The notes under the pieces: generated by a model
Seen by the model: the letters and a program-made list of their open reading frames with translations, nothing else
What the model was told of the DNA's origin: nothing
Database searches by the model: none
Part shown: positions 62,360 to 64,000 of the stretch, piece by piece
How the letters are laid out: every line of letters begins with the position of its first letter
Numbering within the stretch: the first letter of the stretch is position 1
Assembly: GCF_017161265.1 (NCBI RefSeq)
Contig: NZ_CP031393.1
Coordinates: 1,736,001-1,800,000 of the forward strand
Length of the DNA stretch: 64,000 bases
Direction of reading: 5' to 3'
DNA from: Treponema medium
GTDB lineage: Bacteria; Spirochaetota; Spirochaetia; Treponematales; Treponemataceae
Position numbers and translations under genes: made by a program

Positions 62360-64000
62360 ATGAAAGATATGCGCCGAACGGTTCTTGTTTTACTTTCCTT
62401 TTTTTTCATTGTAATTTCCGGTTTTACGGATCCGCTGTCGGAGGGAATGTATACTCGTGAGCGGCTGATGCAGGTATACCGCAATGAAATAGCGGAAGCA
62501 TCTTCACATGAAATAGCGGCGAGTGAAGTCGGCGAATGGTATGATATTATCGAAACGTCTCTTTTTATGCTGATACGAAGAACCGAACTCTTTCGCGGCT
62601 CGATGCGCTTAATCATAACTGACCGGAAAAATGCCCATTGTATGATGTATCCCGACGGGACGTTTCTTGTAAGTACCGGTCTTTTGGATTATATCGATTC
62701 ACTCCTTTTTATGGATACATTCGGTTCTGCGCGCAAGATACGGAATTTGAACAACGAACGGGAGAATTTTTTTGCTCCTATCGCTGCGGTGTGTGCGGCA
62801 CAGTTTGCGCTCAACTATTACAATACCGCTAAAAACACAGCGCTTTCTCCTGAAAAGCTCTACACCGTCGATATAATGGCAAGTGTATTGCTCACTATTG
62901 CCGGTTATCCTCAAGGGTTATTAGAAACATGGCTCAATCGGCTGGCTTTGCTTTACGCTGATACGGAAACGGCGAAGGTCTTTGCATCATTCTCAACCGG
63001 TTCTGTAAAACCTGCTGTACGGCTTGAGCAGTTGAACGGCAACGGAGATGATATTACGCATCTGTACGAGGAAATTTCCGGGGTGCTGTTTGCATTGCAG
63101 AACCGCAGAGGAACGGTTGATGCGCGTACCGTGTTGAGTAATTTACTGCAGCTGTTCCCGCAGAGCCTTTATATCAATCGCTTGAATGCTTTGGTTGCTC
63201 ATCAGGCTTGGCTAAACAGTCTTGATAAACGAGATACGGAGATGGCAACTATTCTTCCTGCTGCAGTGTATGATAATGCATCGGTTTTTGCGTTCTTCCA
63301 ATCGGCTGATTTTATGTTTGAAAATGATGATGATGATGAACAGTCCGATTACGTTTCAAAGACAATGCCGACACGGAGCAACAGCGCTCTATATGAGCAG
63401 GCAAAAAAAGCATATAGCGATTATCTTACTATGATATACGAGGCAGGAAGCGCATCGAGTTATGCGTATCTGCTCGCTTCGTCTCCATTGACTCATGAGC
63501 GCGATGCCGTACTCAGCATTGCGGAACAGGCAGATCTCTTTCATACGGGAGCCGATGATAAAACTGCACGGGCAAACTATGCTGCGCTGTTGTCTCTACT
63601 AAGAAAAGACTATACAAAGGCGCAGCAGCTGCTTGCCGATTGTCTCGATTCATCTGCTCGAAAAACAACTGGTAAAGTGTTGTTTGTAACGACGGGATTT
63701 CCTGCCGATGAGCGGCTGATCCGCTGTAATTATTTCCGTATCCTAAAAAAATTAAACAACAAAACAGGCGCTGCAAAAGAAAGGCAATGGCTTGCCGATA
63801 TTTTAAAAGAACCTGAAACGGTTGTGCCGATTGTTATCCGCAATGTTTCTGTCGGAGATACGGTCGATAAATTATTGAGCGCTTGGGATAGACCGTCCAG
63901 TATTATCTACAATTATTACAGTGAACGTTGGCTGTATCGTCTGCTGAATGTTGAACTGATCATCCGTTCCAAAGACGGGGATGGTGCGGTACTACAAATG
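62360..64000 (+). CDS. Large exported protein, M48-peptidase-like without HExxH (partial)
   Basis: An unbroken frame starts at the ATG 62360-62362 and runs to the window end (547 codons without stop). A signal peptide is likely (TVLVLLSFFFIVISGFTDP). Residues about 80-155 resemble the middle of an M48-type peptidase (RLIITDRKNAHCMMYPDGTF then LVSTGLLDYID), but the position where HExxH would be expected reads FFAPIAAVCAAQFALNYY. The rest is helical and TPR-like (LSNLLQLFPQSLYINRLNAL, DYTKAQQLLADCLDSSARKT). An acidic stretch DDDDE lies near residue 320. If the resemblance is real it is a pseudo-protease scaffold; otherwise a treponemal protein of unknown role. Confidence 0.72.
   Translation, partial: MKDMRRTVLVLLSFFFIVISGFTDPLSEGMYTRERLMQVYRNEIAEASSHEIAASEVGEWYDIIETSLFMLIRRTELFRGSMRLIITDRKNAHCMMYPDGTFLVSTGLLDYIDSLLFMDTFGSARKIRNLNNERENFFAPIAAVCAAQFALNYYNTAKNTALSPEKLYTVDIMASVLLTIAGYPQGLLETWLNRLALLYADTETAKVFASFSTGSVKPAVRLEQLNGNGDDITHLYEEISGVLFALQNRRGTVDARTVLSNLLQLFPQSLYINRLNALVAHQAWLNSLDKRDTEMATILPAAVYDNASVFAFFQSADFMFENDDDDEQSDYVSKTMPTRSNSALYEQAKKAYSDYLTMIYEAGSASSYAYLLASSPLTHERDAVLSIAEQADLFHTGADDKTARANYAALLSLLRKDYTKAQQLLADCLDSSARKTTGKVLFVTTGFPADERLIRCNYFRILKKLNNKTGAAKERQWLADILKEPETVVPIVIRNVSVGDTVDKLLSAWDRPSSIIYNYYSERWLYRLLNVELIIRSKDGDGAVLQM

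Overview
The window comes from a spirochaete, most likely an oral Treponema. Three things point there: the flagellar operon order fliK(tap1)-flgD-flgE-flbD-motA-motB-fliL-fliM-fliY-fliO-fliP-fliQ-fliR-flhB-flhA-flhF-flhG, a FlgE carrying Lys165 and Cys178 (the lysinoalanine cross-link pair known from T. denticola), and a GyrA with Ala where E. coli has Ser83. Base composition looks moderate rather than strongly AT-rich, which fits the T. vincentii/T. medium group better than T. denticola. That species guess is inference.

Layout. 0-15.4 kb is mostly minus-strand housekeeping: rluB-like, scpB, scpA, a BspA-like lipoprotein, folK, nrdD-nrdR, lgt, a DUF342/FapA gene and a MinD-like ATPase. Two plus-strand genes lie among them, a B3/B4-domain protein and an iron alcohol dehydrogenase. 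15.7-23.3 kb is a plus-strand exbB-exbD-tonB operon followed by three surface lipoproteins. 23.5-31.3 kb is a minus-strand operon of a TonB-dependent receptor, a HmuY-like lipoprotein, a large lipoprotein and a subtilisin-like lipoprotein protease. It ends near a wrecked higBA toxin-antitoxin remnant. 31.5-32.2 kb holds a dead 2-hydroxyacid dehydrogenase. 32.2-36.7 kb is gyrB-gyrA. 37-43.7 kb is an accessory region rich in broken genes: a duplicated zinc macrodomain gene, an AAA-ATPase-like/PD-(D/E)XK protein, and remnants of a pyrimidine-dimer glycosylase, a GNAT acetyltransferase, a CPBP protease and a DUF4143 ATPase. 43.8-60.2 kb is the flagellar/chemotaxis-motor operon, followed by a MATE exporter and a truncated exported protein that runs off the window end.

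How the genes may work together. The protease, HmuY-like protein and TonB receptor look like a complete haem-release and uptake chain, with ExbB-ExbD-TonB as a possible energiser. The flagellar block supplies the hook-length ruler, hook, stator, C-ring switch, export gate and the FlhF/FlhG placement pair.

The least explained feature is a family of intergenic repeat modules scattered through the window. Each module carries a hairpin with long, perfectly complementary arms whose sequence differs from copy to copy, while the loop (usually TCCG or similar) and the flanking sequence stay conserved. Two arrays sit inside the otherwise tight flagellar operon. I see no tRNA, rRNA or CRISPR array.
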